A stretch of 40,599 bases of DNA. It comes from Chloroflexota bacterium (GTDB taxonomy: Bacteria; Chloroflexota; Dehalococcoidia; Dehalococcoidales; JAFGLR01). Within the stretch, counting starts at the first letter, position 1. The number at the start of each line of letters is the position of its first letter. The stretch covers positions 1-40,599 of the forward strand of contig JACQTX010000079.1 of the NCBI GenBank assembly GCA_016210585.1, read 5' to 3'. Shown one piece after another: positions 1 through 8,522 of this stretch. Below the pieces are notes generated by a model, which saw nothing but the letters and a program-made list of their open reading frames with translations, searched no databases and was not told the DNA's origin. Position numbers and translations under genes: made by a program.

Positions 1-57
1 ATTCTGAGGAGCACATTCGCTTCGCTCAGTGTGAACTCCGCGACGAAGAATCTCAGG
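1..57. repeat. Dispersed 57-bp repeat, copy 1
   Basis: Matches positions 29981-30037 with two mismatches visible by eye. It belongs to a broader family ending in GACGAAGAATCT, also seen near 6310 and 22190. It may be cut off by the left window edge. The rest of the gap before argS (58-257) holds more short palindromes, such as a GATTCCGGC/GCCGGAAT hairpin near 181-202, and the phrase TATTTTCGGGGTAATGACA, which recurs near 6559. No gene is seen in it. Confidence 0.8.
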
Positions 58-257
58 CACTCGTCGAGATTCTCCGCTACGCTCAGGATCTCCATGCTGG
101 ACAGCCAGCACCACGAAGGATGAAAATACACAATGTAACCATACCGACGGAAGTCGGTATCCAGGCAGAGTTCTTGCCTAGATTCCGGCTTTCGCCGGAA
201 TGGAAAAGGGTATTTTCGGGGTAATGACATTGTCAAGCGACCCTCGCCTGCCTCCGA

Positions 258-286
258 TTGAGAATACTCGCTAATCATGCTATAGT
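258..286 (+). promoter_or_regulatory. Sigma-70-type promoter of argS
   Basis: TTGAGA at 258-263 and TATAGT at 281-286 are separated by exactly 17 bp. The predicted start of transcription (about 293) leaves a leader of about 30 nt that carries the AAGGA-type ribosome site at 309-313. Confidence 0.7.
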
Positions 287-321
287 TTAGCCGTGTTGTT
301 GTATTACGAAGGACAAGTGCT

Positions 322-1995
322 GTGAATGATGTTATTGCGGTCAAGAGGCGATTGATCGAAACACTGTCCGAGGCGGCAAGCAAGGCCCAGGAGATGGGCA
401 AGCTGCCGGCTGTGGCCTTGCCGGAGATTACCGTGGAGCACCCGCCGAACTCGGGACATGGCGACTACGCCTCTAGCCTGCCCTTGAAGCTGGCCCGTGC
501 CACCGGCTCCAATCCGATGGCCATTGCCAGGGAGATGGTCGGGCTGATGGCGCCGGCCGCTGAGATTGCTAGCATCGCCGTGGCGCCGCCGGGTTTCATC
601 AACTTCACCCTCAAGGATGACTGGCTGACGCGGCAAGTGGACGGTATTCTGGCGGCCAAAGACGCCTATGGCAACATGACCATCGGCCAGGGCACCCGCG
701 TGCAGGTTGAGTTTGTCAGCGTCAATCCGACAGGCCCCCTCCACGTGGGACACGGGCGCGGCGCCATACTGGGCAGCACGCTGGCCAATGTGCTGGCGGC
801 GGCCGGCTATGACGTCACCAAGGAATATTACATCAATGATGCCGGCAACCAGATAGATGCCTTCTACCGTTCGCTCTACGCCCGCTACCAGCAGGCCTTT
901 GGTATTGCGGCAGGGGTGCCCGCCAATGGCTACGTGGGCAACTACATGATTGACCTGGCCAAAGAGATTATCGCTGAGGAGGGTAACAAGTTTCTCACTT
1001 TGCCAGAGAGAGAGGCCATTGCCCGGCTTGGTGAGATTGGCCTGAAGAAAATGATCGCCCAGATAACGAGTGACCTTGAATTGCTGGGCGTCACCTTCGA
1101 TGTCTGGTTCAGCGAAAGGAGTCTCTACCAGGGCGGGCAGTATGAGAAAGCCATGTCACTCCTCAAACAGGGTGGCTACATCGCGGAAAAAGAGGGGGCT
1201 ACGTGGTTTGAGTCCACGGCCCTCGGCGAGGACAAGGACAACGTGGTGGTGCGCGGTGACGGATCGCCCACCTACTTTGCCGCCGACATCGCCTACCATT
1301 ACAACAAATTCCTGGAGCGCCGCTTTGACAAGGTCATCAATATCTGGGGCGCTGACCATCAGGGCCACGTCTCCCGCATGAAGGCGGTCATCGGCGCCCT
1401 GGGTATCAGCCCGGAGCGCTTCAAGGTTATCATCTCGCAGATGGTCACCCTACGGCGGGGCAGTGAGCTGGTCAAAATCTCGAAGCGCAGTGGCGACCTC
1501 ATCACCCTGCGGGAGGTCATTGAGGAGGTGGGCGCGGATGCCTGCCGTTTCATCTTCCTGTCACGCTCGGCGGACGCCCAGATGGACTTCGACCTGGAGC
1601 TAGCCAAGAAGGAGTCCATGGACAACCCTGTCTATTACGTCCAGTATGCCCATGCTCGTATTGCCAGCATTATGAAGTTCGCCCAGCAGGACCAGATGGA
1701 TTTTAGCGACGGGGACGTTAGCCTGCTGACAACTGAGCCGGAGCTGGCCCTCATCCGCAAGATGGTGCTCCTGCCGGAGGTTATAGAGGTAGTTACCGAG
1801 ACCATGGAGCCGCACCATCTGGCCTACTACGCCCAGGACCTGGCCACGGTCTTTCACAGCTTTTACAAGCAGTGCCGCGTGGTCTCCGATGACAAAGTCC
1901 TCACCAGGGCCCGCCTCAAGCTGGTGCAGGCGGCCAAGAGCGTCCTCGCCAGGACGCTTACCCTGATGGGGATGCAGGCGCTGGAAAAGATGTGA
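322..1995 (+). CDS. argS: Arginyl-tRNA synthetase
   Basis: Charges tRNA-Arg with arginine in the cytosol using ATP (class I synthetase). The 557-residue length is normal for bacterial ArgS. The N-terminal Arg-tRNA synthetase domain spans about 1-100. The class I HIGH signature is HVGH at 141-144 after NPTGPL, and the KMSKS equivalent is KISKR at about 385-389. The C-terminal anticodon-binding DALR domain begins near residue 440, with the family phrase [10 protein letters not shown] just before it. The GTG start at 322 has an AAGGA element 8 nt upstream and a good promoter at 258-286. Monocistronic as far as visible: the next gene is convergent. Confidence 0.97.
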   Translation: MNDVIAVKRRLIETLSEAASKAQEMGKLPAVALPEITVEHPPNSGHGDYASSLPLKLARATGSNPMAIAREMVGLMAPAAEIASIAVAPPGFINFTLKDDWLTRQVDGILAAKDAYGNMTIGQGTRVQVEFVSVNPTGPLHVGHGRGAILGSTLANVLAAAGYDVTKEYYINDAGNQIDAFYRSLYARYQQAFGIAAGVPANGYVGNYMIDLAKEIIAEEGNKFLTLPEREAIARLGEIGLKKMIAQITSDLELLGVTFDVWFSERSLYQGGQYEKAMSLLKQGGYIAEKEGATWFESTALGEDKDNVVVRGDGSPTYFAADIAYHYNKFLERRFDKVINIWGADHQGHVSRMKAVIGALGISPERFKVIISQMVTLRRGSELVKISKRSGDLITLREVIEEVGADACRFIFLSRSADAQMDFDLELAKKESMDNPVYYVQYAHARIASIMKFAQQDQMDFSDGDVSLLTTEPELALIRKMVLLPEVIEVVTETMEPHHLAYYAQDLATVFHSFYKQCRVVSDDKVLTRARLKLVQAAKSVLARTLTLMGMQALEKM

Positions 1996-2218
1996 GGGCT
2001 AGAGTAGAGGGGCTTCCGGATGCAAATCCTAAGCACGAAATACAAAACCCTAATCAAACTCAAATCCAAAAATATAGAATCACAAAAATAACCGTAACCT
2101 TAGCTACATTACTTTTTTGCTCTGGAATCTTTGTGCTTCGGTAATTTGAATTTGTTTCGGATTTAGGATTTAAGATTTCGGATTTCCAGTTTATCGGGGT
2201 TAGGGTTTAGACTTTCTC
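1996..2218. repeat. AT-rich convergent gap with short repeats
   Basis: This gap between two convergent genes is much more AT-rich than the genes. It contains near-repeats of GGATTTAGGATTTAAGATTT type and their complements (AATCCTAAGC, CAAATCC), so it can fold back on itself. Related AT-rich phrases occur at 2810-2900, 8400-8500, 32730-32830 and 33605-33655. No coding potential is evident. Confidence 0.5.
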
Positions 2219-2728
2219 TTACAGTCCTCCCTGCTCCCTGTATTGCCGGGCCAGGCGGCCATACTCCACGGCCCCTTGATGCAGATATGACCTCTGCGCC
2301 GCCGTAATCTTTGACCTTACCTTCGCCGGCACACCGACCACCAGTGACTCATCGGGGACTTTCATGCCCGCCGTCACCACGCTGCCCGCCGCCACCATGC
2401 AGAACTCCCCTATCTCCGCCCCGTCCAGGACGGTGGCATTGTTGCCAATCAGGCTGTTCTTGCCGATTCTCCGGCAGTGGATAACCGCACCGTGTCCAAT
2501 CAAGACATTGTCCTCGATTATCATCGGCTCACCCGAGTGGACAACGGCGTTGTCCTCCACATGGGAGTTATTGCCGATTTTGATGCTGCCGAAGTCAGCC
2601 CGGAGCACGGCCCCGGGCCAGACCCCGGAGTTCTCCCCGATTTCCACGTCGCCGACAATATAGGCTGTTTCACTGATGAAAGCGGAAGCGGCTATCTTGG
2701 GTGCCTTGTCGCCGAGATGCTTAATCAT
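2219..2728 (-). CDS. Gamma-carbonic anhydrase / hexapeptide-repeat protein
   Basis: A left-handed beta-helix protein of 169 residues in the gamma-carbonic anhydrase / PaaY / YrdA family. Hexapeptide repeats with I/V every sixth residue run over about residues 18-140 (for example GDVEIGENSGVWPGAV). Possible zinc-ligand histidines appear in NNSHVEDNAVVHSG and IGHGAVIHC, the spacing expected for metal sites at trimer interfaces. The ATG at 2728 is preferred because an AGGAG lies 12 nt upstream; the longer TTG form (2764) has no ribosome site. Activity as a true carbonic anhydrase is uncertain: many members have unknown or acyltransferase-related roles. Confidence 0.88.
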   Translation of the reverse strand: MIKHLGDKAPKIAASAFISETAYIVGDVEIGENSGVWPGAVLRADFGSIKIGNNSHVEDNAVVHSGEPMIIEDNVLIGHGAVIHCRRIGKNSLIGNNATVLDGAEIGEFCMVAAGSVVTAGMKVPDESLVVGVPAKVRSKITAAQRSYLHQGAVEYGRLARQYREQGGL

Positions 2729-2941
2729 TCTTCTGTCCGGCTCCTCCTTTGCTACTACAGTCAAAGATATTATCAGAATTCAGGGCCGGCAGTCTATTTT
2801 GTGCGACGAGAGACAAATTCTAAATCCTACGTCCTGAACTCTAAACAACACTAGAATAAGAAGGTTTGAAACCTTTGAATTTTTGACTTTTGAGCTTGTT
2901 TCGGATCTAGATAATAGTGCTTGGGATTTTTCGTCCGCGCC

Positions 2942-2970
2942 TTTACATCCTCTGCCCGTCCCTTTAGACT
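2942..2970 (+). promoter_or_regulatory. Promoter placed for a leaderless start
   Basis: TTTACA (2942-2947) and TAGACT (2965-2970) are separated by 17 bp. The GTG at 2978 follows after only 7 nt, so transcription would begin at or beside the start codon. No Shine-Dalgarno is present. Confidence 0.55.
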
Positions 2971-2977
2971 AAAGCCT

Positions 2978-4297
2978 GTGAAGCGCGTTGTCGTCATCGG
3001 GGCGGGGGCGGGCGGCATGATGGCCGCCGGGCGGGCCGCCGAGCTGGGGGCTGAAGTCACCTTGCTGGAGAAGATGGAACGCCCCGGCAAGAAAGTCCTC
3101 ATCAGCGGTAAGACCCGCTGCAACGTGACCAATACCAGAGAGCTTGACGACTTCATCGCCATGTACGGCCCGAACGGGCGTTTCCTCTACCCGGCCTTCC
3201 ACCGTTTCTTCCGCGATGACTTGCTAGCCTTCCTGAGACGCTACGGCGTGGAGACCAAGACGGAGCGTGGCGGGCGCGTCTTCCCGGCCTCGGACGATGC
3301 CCATGACGTGGTCAGAGCATTAGCGTCCTATCTGGCCGAATACGGTGTCAGGCTTATCACCGAGAGCAAGGTGACGGATATCCTGGTGAACAGGGGACGG
3401 GTCACCGGCGTGCAGGCCGCAGCCGCAACTTACCCGGCGGAGGCCGTAGTCCTGGCCACCGGCGGTGTTTCCTACCCGGGGACAGGCTCCACCGGCGATG
3501 GCTACCGGCTGGCGGCAGATCTCGGCCATACTGTTGTGAAGCTCAGGCCGGCCCTGGTGCCGCTTGTTGTCCATGAAATCGAGCGGGCCAAGAGCATGCA
3601 GGGTGTCAGCCTGCGCAATGTCCGCCTGACGGCCTACCAGTGTCCTGCCGATGAGATTGACCCCGGGTTGCCTGTTAGCGACTGGGGCCGGGGCATCGCC
3701 GGCAAAAGGCCACCTTCCCCTGTTATTGAAAGCCGCCGGGGTGAGGTGATGCTGACCCATTTCGGCCTCGGCGGGCCGGTGACACTGCTGATGAGTTTAG
3801 CAATTGTAGACGCCCTGGAAAATGGGCCGGTCAGCGTGGCCATTGACCTGAAACCGGCCCTGACGCACGACCAGCTACGCCAGCGCCTGCAACGTGACTT
3901 TGATAGCTACGGCAAGCGGGGCTACCGCCACCTCCTGAAAGGCCTGCTGCCACAGAAGATGATTGACCCCTTTGTGGCCATGACCGCCATCCCGCCCGAT
4001 AAGCCCGGCCACCAGCTCAATGCGGAAGAGCGGGAGCGGCTCTTGCACCTGCTCAAATCGCTCCGCTTCAACATCAAAAGCCCGCTACCCCTCAGCGCCG
4101 CTATTGTCACCGCCGGCGGAGTTTCCCTCAAAGAGATTGACCCGCGCACCATGGCCTCAAAGCTGGTGGAAGGGCTTTACTTCTGCGGTGAGGTCATGGA
4201 CATAGACGCCGATAGCGGCGGCTACAACCTGCAGGCGGCTTTTTCTACGGGGTGGGTGGCGGGGGAGGAGGCGGCACGAGAAGCGATGGGAACGTGA
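2978..4297 (+). CDS. BaiN/HI0933-type NAD(P)/FAD-dependent oxidoreductase
   Basis: A flavoprotein of 439 residues in the HI0933/BaiN (aminoacetone oxidase-like) family. The N-terminal dinucleotide-binding motif GAGAGGMMAAG lies at about residues 8-18, followed by the family phrase SGKTRCNVTN near 45-54. The motif ATGGVSYPGTGSTGDGY follows near 160-176. The C-terminal FAD-binding segment ends in LYFCGEVMDIDADSGGYN and AFSTGWVAGE, both typical. Family members are linked to flavin-dependent oxidations, including bile-acid reductions in gut clostridia, but the substrate here cannot be read from sequence. GTG 2978 begins KRVVVIGAG directly; an upstream TTG (2921) adds 19 unlike residues. Confidence 0.9.
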   Translation: MKRVVVIGAGAGGMMAAGRAAELGAEVTLLEKMERPGKKVLISGKTRCNVTNTRELDDFIAMYGPNGRFLYPAFHRFFRDDLLAFLRRYGVETKTERGGRVFPASDDAHDVVRALASYLAEYGVRLITESKVTDILVNRGRVTGVQAAAATYPAEAVVLATGGVSYPGTGSTGDGYRLAADLGHTVVKLRPALVPLVVHEIERAKSMQGVSLRNVRLTAYQCPADEIDPGLPVSDWGRGIAGKRPPSPVIESRRGEVMLTHFGLGGPVTLLMSLAIVDALENGPVSVAIDLKPALTHDQLRQRLQRDFDSYGKRGYRHLLKGLLPQKMIDPFVAMTAIPPDKPGHQLNAEERERLLHLLKSLRFNIKSPLPLSAAIVTAGGVSLKEIDPRTMASKLVEGLYFCGEVMDIDADSGGYNLQAAFSTGWVAGEEAAREAMGT

Positions 4298-4303
4298 CCT
4301 TTT

Positions 4304-4879
4304 CTATACTACCCTCACCCCGAACTCCTTCAAGCCCTCCGCGAGGGCGCTGAGGGGCAGGCCGACCACGTTGTAGTAGTCGCCTTCAATCCTGTCCACG
4401 ATGACCGCGCCAAGTCCTTGGATGGCGTAGGCACCTGCTTTATCGAGTGGTTCCCCTGACTTGACGTAGGCATCAATCTCTTCGGGGGTCAGTTTATTTA
4501 TGTAAACTTTTGTCGTCACGGTGCGGGACAGAGACTTGCCCGTCTCCGTGTCAATAATCGTGAAGCCGGTAATCACCAGGTGCATTTTCCCGCTCAAGGC
4601 TGCCAGCATCTTCCTGGCTTCGTCCTCGCTATGCGGCTTGCCGATGATTTTCCCGTCCAGGACACCGATGGTATCAGCGGCAATTATCACGGCATTGCGG
4701 TGGTTTTGCGCTGCCTGGCGGGCCTTCTCCTCAGCCAGTCTTGTCACCAGCTCATAGGGGTCTGCCGTGGCACCGACGTCCTCTTCATGAACGCTTGGCT
4801 CCACCACAAACTTCAGGCCGATTTGCCGCAGTAGAGCCTTTCTTCTCGGTGAGGCGGAGGCCAGGACTATCTTCTTCAT
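4304..4879 (-). CDS. maf: Maf-family nucleotide pyrophosphatase
   Basis: Maf hydrolyses non-canonical or house-cleaning nucleoside triphosphates (dTTP/UTP or m7GTP classes) to monophosphates. The 191-residue protein starts IVLASASPRRKALL, the Maf signature that binds the triphosphate. It contains AADTIG with the catalytic aspartate, then DGKIIGKP. The C-terminal AGAYAIQGLG and YNVVGLP phrases are typical of the YhdE-type branch. ATG 4879 follows an extended -10-like element (TGCTACAAT on the minus strand) by about 10 nt; ATG 4891 is a four-residue-longer alternative. Convergent with the flavoprotein gene, with 6 nt between stops. Confidence 0.93.
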   Translation of the reverse strand: MKKIVLASASPRRKALLRQIGLKFVVEPSVHEEDVGATADPYELVTRLAEEKARQAAQNHRNAVIIAADTIGVLDGKIIGKPHSEDEARKMLAALSGKMHLVITGFTIIDTETGKSLSRTVTTKVYINKLTPEEIDAYVKSGEPLDKAGAYAIQGLGAVIVDRIEGDYYNVVGLPLSALAEGLKEFGVRVV

Positions 4880-4968
4880 CGGTAAGCCCATTGTAGCATA
4901 AAAACAGCGGGCAACGGACTCGCCGTCACTCTCCTTCGGTAACACTAATTATGACGCAGTTCGCTCAT

Positions 4969-4997
4969 TTGACAGTAGCATCGGAAACGCCTAGAAT
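4969..4997 (+). promoter_or_regulatory. Strong promoter of the thiolase-like gene
   Basis: A perfect -35 TTGACA (4969-4974), a 17-bp spacer and TAGAAT (4992-4997) give the best consensus match in the left half of the window. It leaves a leader of about 65 nt before 5070. Confidence 0.75.
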
Positions 4998-5069
4998 TTG
5001 GGCGCAGAGATAGGATGGACCGAGTCTGGCTATGCGATTTCAGGAAAAAGTTAGGACAGGAGATACGAT

Positions 5070-6260
5070 ATGAAATACGGCAGAGAGGTGGCTGTCCTGG
5101 GTATCGGGATGCATCCCTGGGGGATGTTTCCGGACAAGGATTTTACGGAGTTGGGTGCCCACGCGATTCGTGAGGCCCTGCAGGATGCCGGCCTGGAGTG
5201 GCAGGACATCCAGTTCATGGGCAGCGGCATTGACCAGTGGCGGGGTACCTCTGGCCTCTGGGCGGGGAACGAAATTGCCCTGCGCTTTGGCGAAATAGGC
5301 ATCCCCATCATCAACGTCTCCAATGCCTGCGCCACCGGCGTCTATTCCCTGAAGGTGGTCTGTGACCAGATAAGGCTGGGCGATTACGATATCGGTCTCG
5401 CCATCGGGGCGGGCAAGTCGCCCGGGGGCATGTTCCCCCTGATTTCGCCGGCCACGCCGGTCCCGGCAGATGTCCAGGTGGTTAGCTGGAAAATCGGCCT
5501 GCCCAATCCCAGCTTCTGGGCTATGTATATGATGCGGCGCATGCTTGACTACGGTGATACCGAGGAGATGCTGGCCAAAATCAAGGTCAAATCGAGCAAA
5601 GGCGGCACCGCCAATCCCTACGCCCGCTACCGCAAGGAGTACACCATTCAGGAGGTCCTGGCTTCTCCGATGGTCTGCTACCCCTTGCGGCTTTTTGAAA
5701 TCTGCGCTACCTCGCAGGGCGCCGCGGCGGTCATCCTGGGGAGCTTGGATGTGGCCCGCCGCCTCGGCAAGAAGCCCATCACTGTCGCCGCGGCGACGGC
5801 AGGCAGCCCCCTCTACGGCGATTCGACTCTCCGCCTGCGCACCATTTCCAGCAGCGCCCGGGAGACTGGCCCTTATTTCAGCGAGGCCATCACGGCCAGC
5901 CGCCGTGCCTTCGAAGAGGCAGGCATCGGTCCGGAGGATATTGACATTGCCGAAATACCGGACAATAGCGGCTGGCATGAGCTGCAATACTTTGAGCTGG
6001 ACGGCTTCTGCAAGCCGGGGGAGGCCGGACACCTGGTGAATGAAGGCTACACGGATATTGGGGGGAAGCTGCCGGTCAACATGAGCGGCGGCATGGCCTC
6101 CTATGGTGAGGTCACCAATGCCCAGGGCTTGCAGCAGGTGTGTGACATGGTCCGGCAGCTCCGAGACCAGGCAAGCCGGCAGGTGCCGGGCGTCAAGACA
6201 GGCTTCTGCCAGACCTACGGCGGCGGCGGTAATAACTCGGTCGCCATACTGAAGAGCTAG
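5070..6260 (+). CDS. Thiolase-fold protein (SCP2/lipid-transfer type), altered active site
   Basis: A 396-residue member of the thiolase superfamily, closest by pattern to the SCP-x / acetyl-CoA acetyltransferase-like lipid-transfer branch. The nucleophile loop is intact, with Cys87 in SNACATG. The second catalytic block differs: where thiolases have SKGHPxGATG, this protein has SYGEVTNAQG (about 344-353), replacing the His by Glu347. The C-terminal CxGGGxG loop reads CQTYGGGGNN, with the Cys (380) displaced and Tyr383 beside the glycines. Aldolase-type relatives such as mycobacterial Ltp2 also use tyrosines in place of thiolase residues. No DUF35 partner gene adjoins it. Thiolysis is therefore doubtful; a retro-aldol or other CoA-ester role is possible. 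Confidence 0.85.
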   Translation: MKYGREVAVLGIGMHPWGMFPDKDFTELGAHAIREALQDAGLEWQDIQFMGSGIDQWRGTSGLWAGNEIALRFGEIGIPIINVSNACATGVYSLKVVCDQIRLGDYDIGLAIGAGKSPGGMFPLISPATPVPADVQVVSWKIGLPNPSFWAMYMMRRMLDYGDTEEMLAKIKVKSSKGGTANPYARYRKEYTIQEVLASPMVCYPLRLFEICATSQGAAAVILGSLDVARRLGKKPITVAAATAGSPLYGDSTLRLRTISSSARETGPYFSEAITASRRAFEEAGIGPEDIDIAEIPDNSGWHELQYFELDGFCKPGEAGHLVNEGYTDIGGKLPVNMSGGMASYGEVTNAQGLQQVCDMVRQLRDQASRQVPGVKTGFCQTYGGGGNNSVAILKS

Positions 6261-6587
6261 TGCTGTCTAAGAAGGACTCCTCAGGATGACATTTAGGCAA
6301 GCGAAGGACGAAGAATCTGGCTGGGGCGTTGTCCCCACCGCCACCAGATGCTTCGCTTCGCTCCAGCATGACATTGTATAGTTATTTTCATCTTTCATGG
6401 TGAGTATTGCAGAATACTCATGATTGATTCTGGCGAAGCCTGTCCTGGCGACAGGCCGGGGGCCAGAATCCAGAAGACAACGGTGAGATTCATAGCCTGG
6501 ATTCCAGCCGGAGTTTATCCTGAGTGAAACCGAAGGGCTGGAATGACGGATTGTGTCCTATTTTCGGGGTAATGACAGCATGTGTGG
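6261..6587. repeat. Gap with several palindromic dispersed repeats
   Basis: No gene is seen. Between about 6279 and 6375 an imperfect palindrome carries GACGAAGAATCTGG and its folded partner. Around 6424-6475 are ATTCTGGCGAAGCCTGTC and GGCCAGAATCC arms. Around 6500-6545 are GGATTCCAGCC and GGGCTGGAATGAC arms. The last part (about 6559-6577) repeats the phrase near 212. Related blocks occur at 22122-22270 and 29978-30105. Confidence 0.65.
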
Positions 6588-6959
6588 TCAGATAGGTTTC
6601 GTGAACTGCTCTATGGCCGCGGTAAGGTCTTTGATGTTGAAGGGCTTGGTGAGATAGCCATTGGCACCTACCTTCTCAGCCAGGCGCCGGTTCATCTCGT
6701 AGCCCACGCCCGTAATCATAATGACCGGAATGGCTTTGGTCTCCTCCTGCCCTTTGAGCATGGAGCAGGCCGTGTAGCCGTCAGCCTTGGGCATCATAAT
6801 ATCCATCAGGATAAGGTCAGGCGCCCTGGTGCGCGCCATGCTTACGGCTTCCTCACCGTCACTGGCGGTCAGGACGGTATATTTATCGCTTAGCATGCTG
6901 CTTACCAGCATCCGGATGCTTGCCTCGTCATCAACCACCAGGATTTTCTTTCTCTCCAT
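6588..6959 (-). CDS. Single-domain response regulator (CheY-like receiver)
   Basis: A lone receiver domain of 123 residues that would take a phosphoryl group from a histidine kinase. It shows the acidic pair DD (10-11), phospho-acceptor Asp53 in LMDIMMP, the Thr of IMITG, and the KPF lysine near residue 105. There is no output domain, so it acts by protein contact or as a phosphate relay. An AGGAG lies 7 nt before the ATG, and it has its own promoter (6992-7020). It lies downstream of the HD-GYP regulator and the PAS kinase on the same strand, the most likely partners. Confidence 0.95.
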   Translation of the reverse strand: MERKKILVVDDEASIRMLVSSMLSDKYTVLTASDGEEAVSMARTRAPDLILMDIMMPKADGYTACSMLKGQEETKAIPVIMITGVGYEMNRRLAEKVGANGYLTKPFNIKDLTAAIEQFTKPI

Positions 6960-6991
6960 GCCTTAGCTCCTAAATAACTAAGCTACAAGAA

Positions 6992-7020
6992 ACAATAGCT
7001 AAATAAGCCCCAATAGTCAA
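6992..7020 (-). promoter_or_regulatory. Promoter of the CheY-like gene
   Basis: On the minus strand TTGACT (7015-7020) and TATTGT (6992-6997) have a 17-bp spacer, leaving a short leader before ATG 6959. The gene can thus be expressed apart from the HD-GYP regulator. Confidence 0.6.
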
Positions 7021-7287
7021 ATTCCAAGAACATAATACCTTGGCCCGTCTATTTCCTTTTATTCACCTGCGCCAGACTCCTCGCAATCACCCGTGTCTCT
7101 TATGAGCACCACTATGGGTGAAAATGCGCTCACTTATGAGCACTCACCTCTCTAACTTATTCTCCCCCTTCCCGGTGGGAAGGGGTCGGTGGAGATGGAC
7201 ATTCGACTAAGGGGCCTATGAAGGCTAAGGCGGCTACACGGTGCCATTTTTTGGTAGCAACAGCTACGCATCTTAGTGCCTTCACAC
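7021..7287. other. Gap without a gene between the two response regulators
   Basis: Contains a short direct repeat, CTTATGAGCAC, at 7097-7107 and 7132-7142, and a GC-rich hairpin CCCTTCCC/GGGAAGGG near 7170-7188. A GTAGC/GCTAC hairpin lies near 7252-7267. No convincing terminator T-tract or open reading frame with family features is seen. Confidence 0.4.
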
Positions 7288-8301
7288 TTAGACCGCTTTG
7301 GCCGGCTTCTTGAGCCGGAGCAGGCAATCCACCACAGCCGGGTCAAACTGGGTCCCGGCGCACCGGGTAATCTCCGCACAGGCAACCTCTGCCGGTAGTG
7401 CCTTGCGATACGGTCGCTCGGAGGTCATGGCATCATAGGCGTCGGCTACGGCCAGGATTCTGGCCGTCAGAGGGATGCTGTCACCGGCCAGTCCATCGGG
7501 ATAGCCGGAGCCGTCATAGTGCTCATGGTGGTGCCGCACCGCGACCATGATGTCATTGTCCTCCACGATGGGTGTCAGGATATGCTCGCCCATTTCGCTG
7601 TGTCTTTTGATGTGCTGGTACTCTTCCTCCGTCAGCCGGGCCGGTTTGTTCAGCACCGATTCCTTCACCCCTATCTTGCCGATATCATGGATCAGCCCCG
7701 CTATCCTTATCTTCTCAACCTCTTTCGGCGATAGCCCCATCTCCCGGGCGATAGCTACGGATGTTCGGGCAACTACTTCCGAGTGGCCACTGGTATAATG
7801 GTCTTTGGCCTCCAGGGCGGCGGCCAGGGCAGTGATAGCATTCACGTAGAGCAGACGAATCCGGCTGGCCTGCGCGGCGACTTTCTGCTCCAGGTTGGCC
7901 TGGTAGTCCCGGTTCTCCACCTGCAGCCGGCGCATCTGCAAGGCCCGGCCCACGCTGAGACTGACGGCTTCCAGGTTAAAGGGCTTTGTCAGGTAGTCGT
8001 AGGCCCCTTGGCGCATGCAGTCTATGGCTGTGGTAACATCAGCTATGGCGGTGAGCATAATAACAGCGGTATCAGGGTAGTTTGCTTTTACCAACGGCAG
8101 CAGCTCAAGGCCGGTCCGGCCTGGCATCTTGATGTCCATGATGGCCAGGTCAAAAGCGCCGTTGTTCAGCACTGCCAGGGCCTGGTCCACGTTCTCTGCC
8201 AGGTGACAGCGATAGCCCTCCCGCTCCAGCCGCTGGGCGATGAGCCGCCGGATAGCCTCCTCGTCATCCACGATCAGTATGGTGCCCTGTTTTTCCGCCA
8301 T
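7288..8301 (-). CDS. Response regulator with HD-GYP domain (c-di-GMP phosphodiesterase)
   Basis: An RpfG-type two-domain protein of 337 residues. The receiver occupies 1-125 with phospho-acceptor Asp56 (IMDIKMP) and the KPF lysine near 107. A short coiled linker (125-155) leads to the HD-GYP domain, with HDIGKIG at 205-211 and [11 protein letters not shown] at 258-268. Both signature motifs are complete, so hydrolysis of cyclic di-GMP, or of related cyclic dinucleotides, is likely. ATG 8301 has a GAGG about 8 nt upstream. It lies between the PAS kinase and the CheY-like gene. Phosphorylation by the six-PAS kinase is inferred from position only. Confidence 0.95.
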   Translation of the reverse strand: MAEKQGTILIVDDEEAIRRLIAQRLEREGYRCHLAENVDQALAVLNNGAFDLAIMDIKMPGRTGLELLPLVKANYPDTAVIMLTAIADVTTAIDCMRQGAYDYLTKPFNLEAVSLSVGRALQMRRLQVENRDYQANLEQKVAAQASRIRLLYVNAITALAAALEAKDHYTSGHSEVVARTSVAIAREMGLSPKEVEKIRIAGLIHDIGKIGVKESVLNKPARLTEEEYQHIKRHSEMGEHILTPIVEDNDIMVAVRHHHEHYDGSGYPDGLAGDSIPLTARILAVADAYDAMTSERPYRKALPAEVACAEITRCAGTQFDPAVVDCLLRLKKPAKAV

Positions 8302-8324
8302 TGTCGTGCCTCACTCATCTTAAC

Positions 8325-8411
8325 GAATAACCAATAGCCAAGAACTTGTCCCATTCACTTCGTTCAGGGCAAGCTCTGAGCGAAGCCGAAGGATACAAAC
8401 ACCAAACAAAT
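8325..8411 (-). repeat. Exact 87-bp inverted repeat, copy 1
   Basis: The reverse complement of this segment equals 32821-32907 base for base in my reading. It lies in the gap between the kinase and the HD-GYP gene. The rest of that gap (8412-8522) is AT-rich, with CAATAACC/GGTTATTG-type arms. Confidence 0.85.
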
Positions 8412-8522
8412 TCCAAGAATCAATAACCAACACTCAAACGTCCCCCCGCACAGACCAAGTATTTGGAATTTGAGATTTGGAAACAGGTTATTGTCTCTTG
8501 TATCTTGGTTATTTCTTCTCCT

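Noticed and set aside
5040-6032. Long antisense open frame (330 codons) opposite the thiolase-like gene
   Set aside because: Low-complexity Gly/Ala/Arg-rich translation with no family features; the plus strand has clear thiolase motifs, a ribosome site and a promoter.
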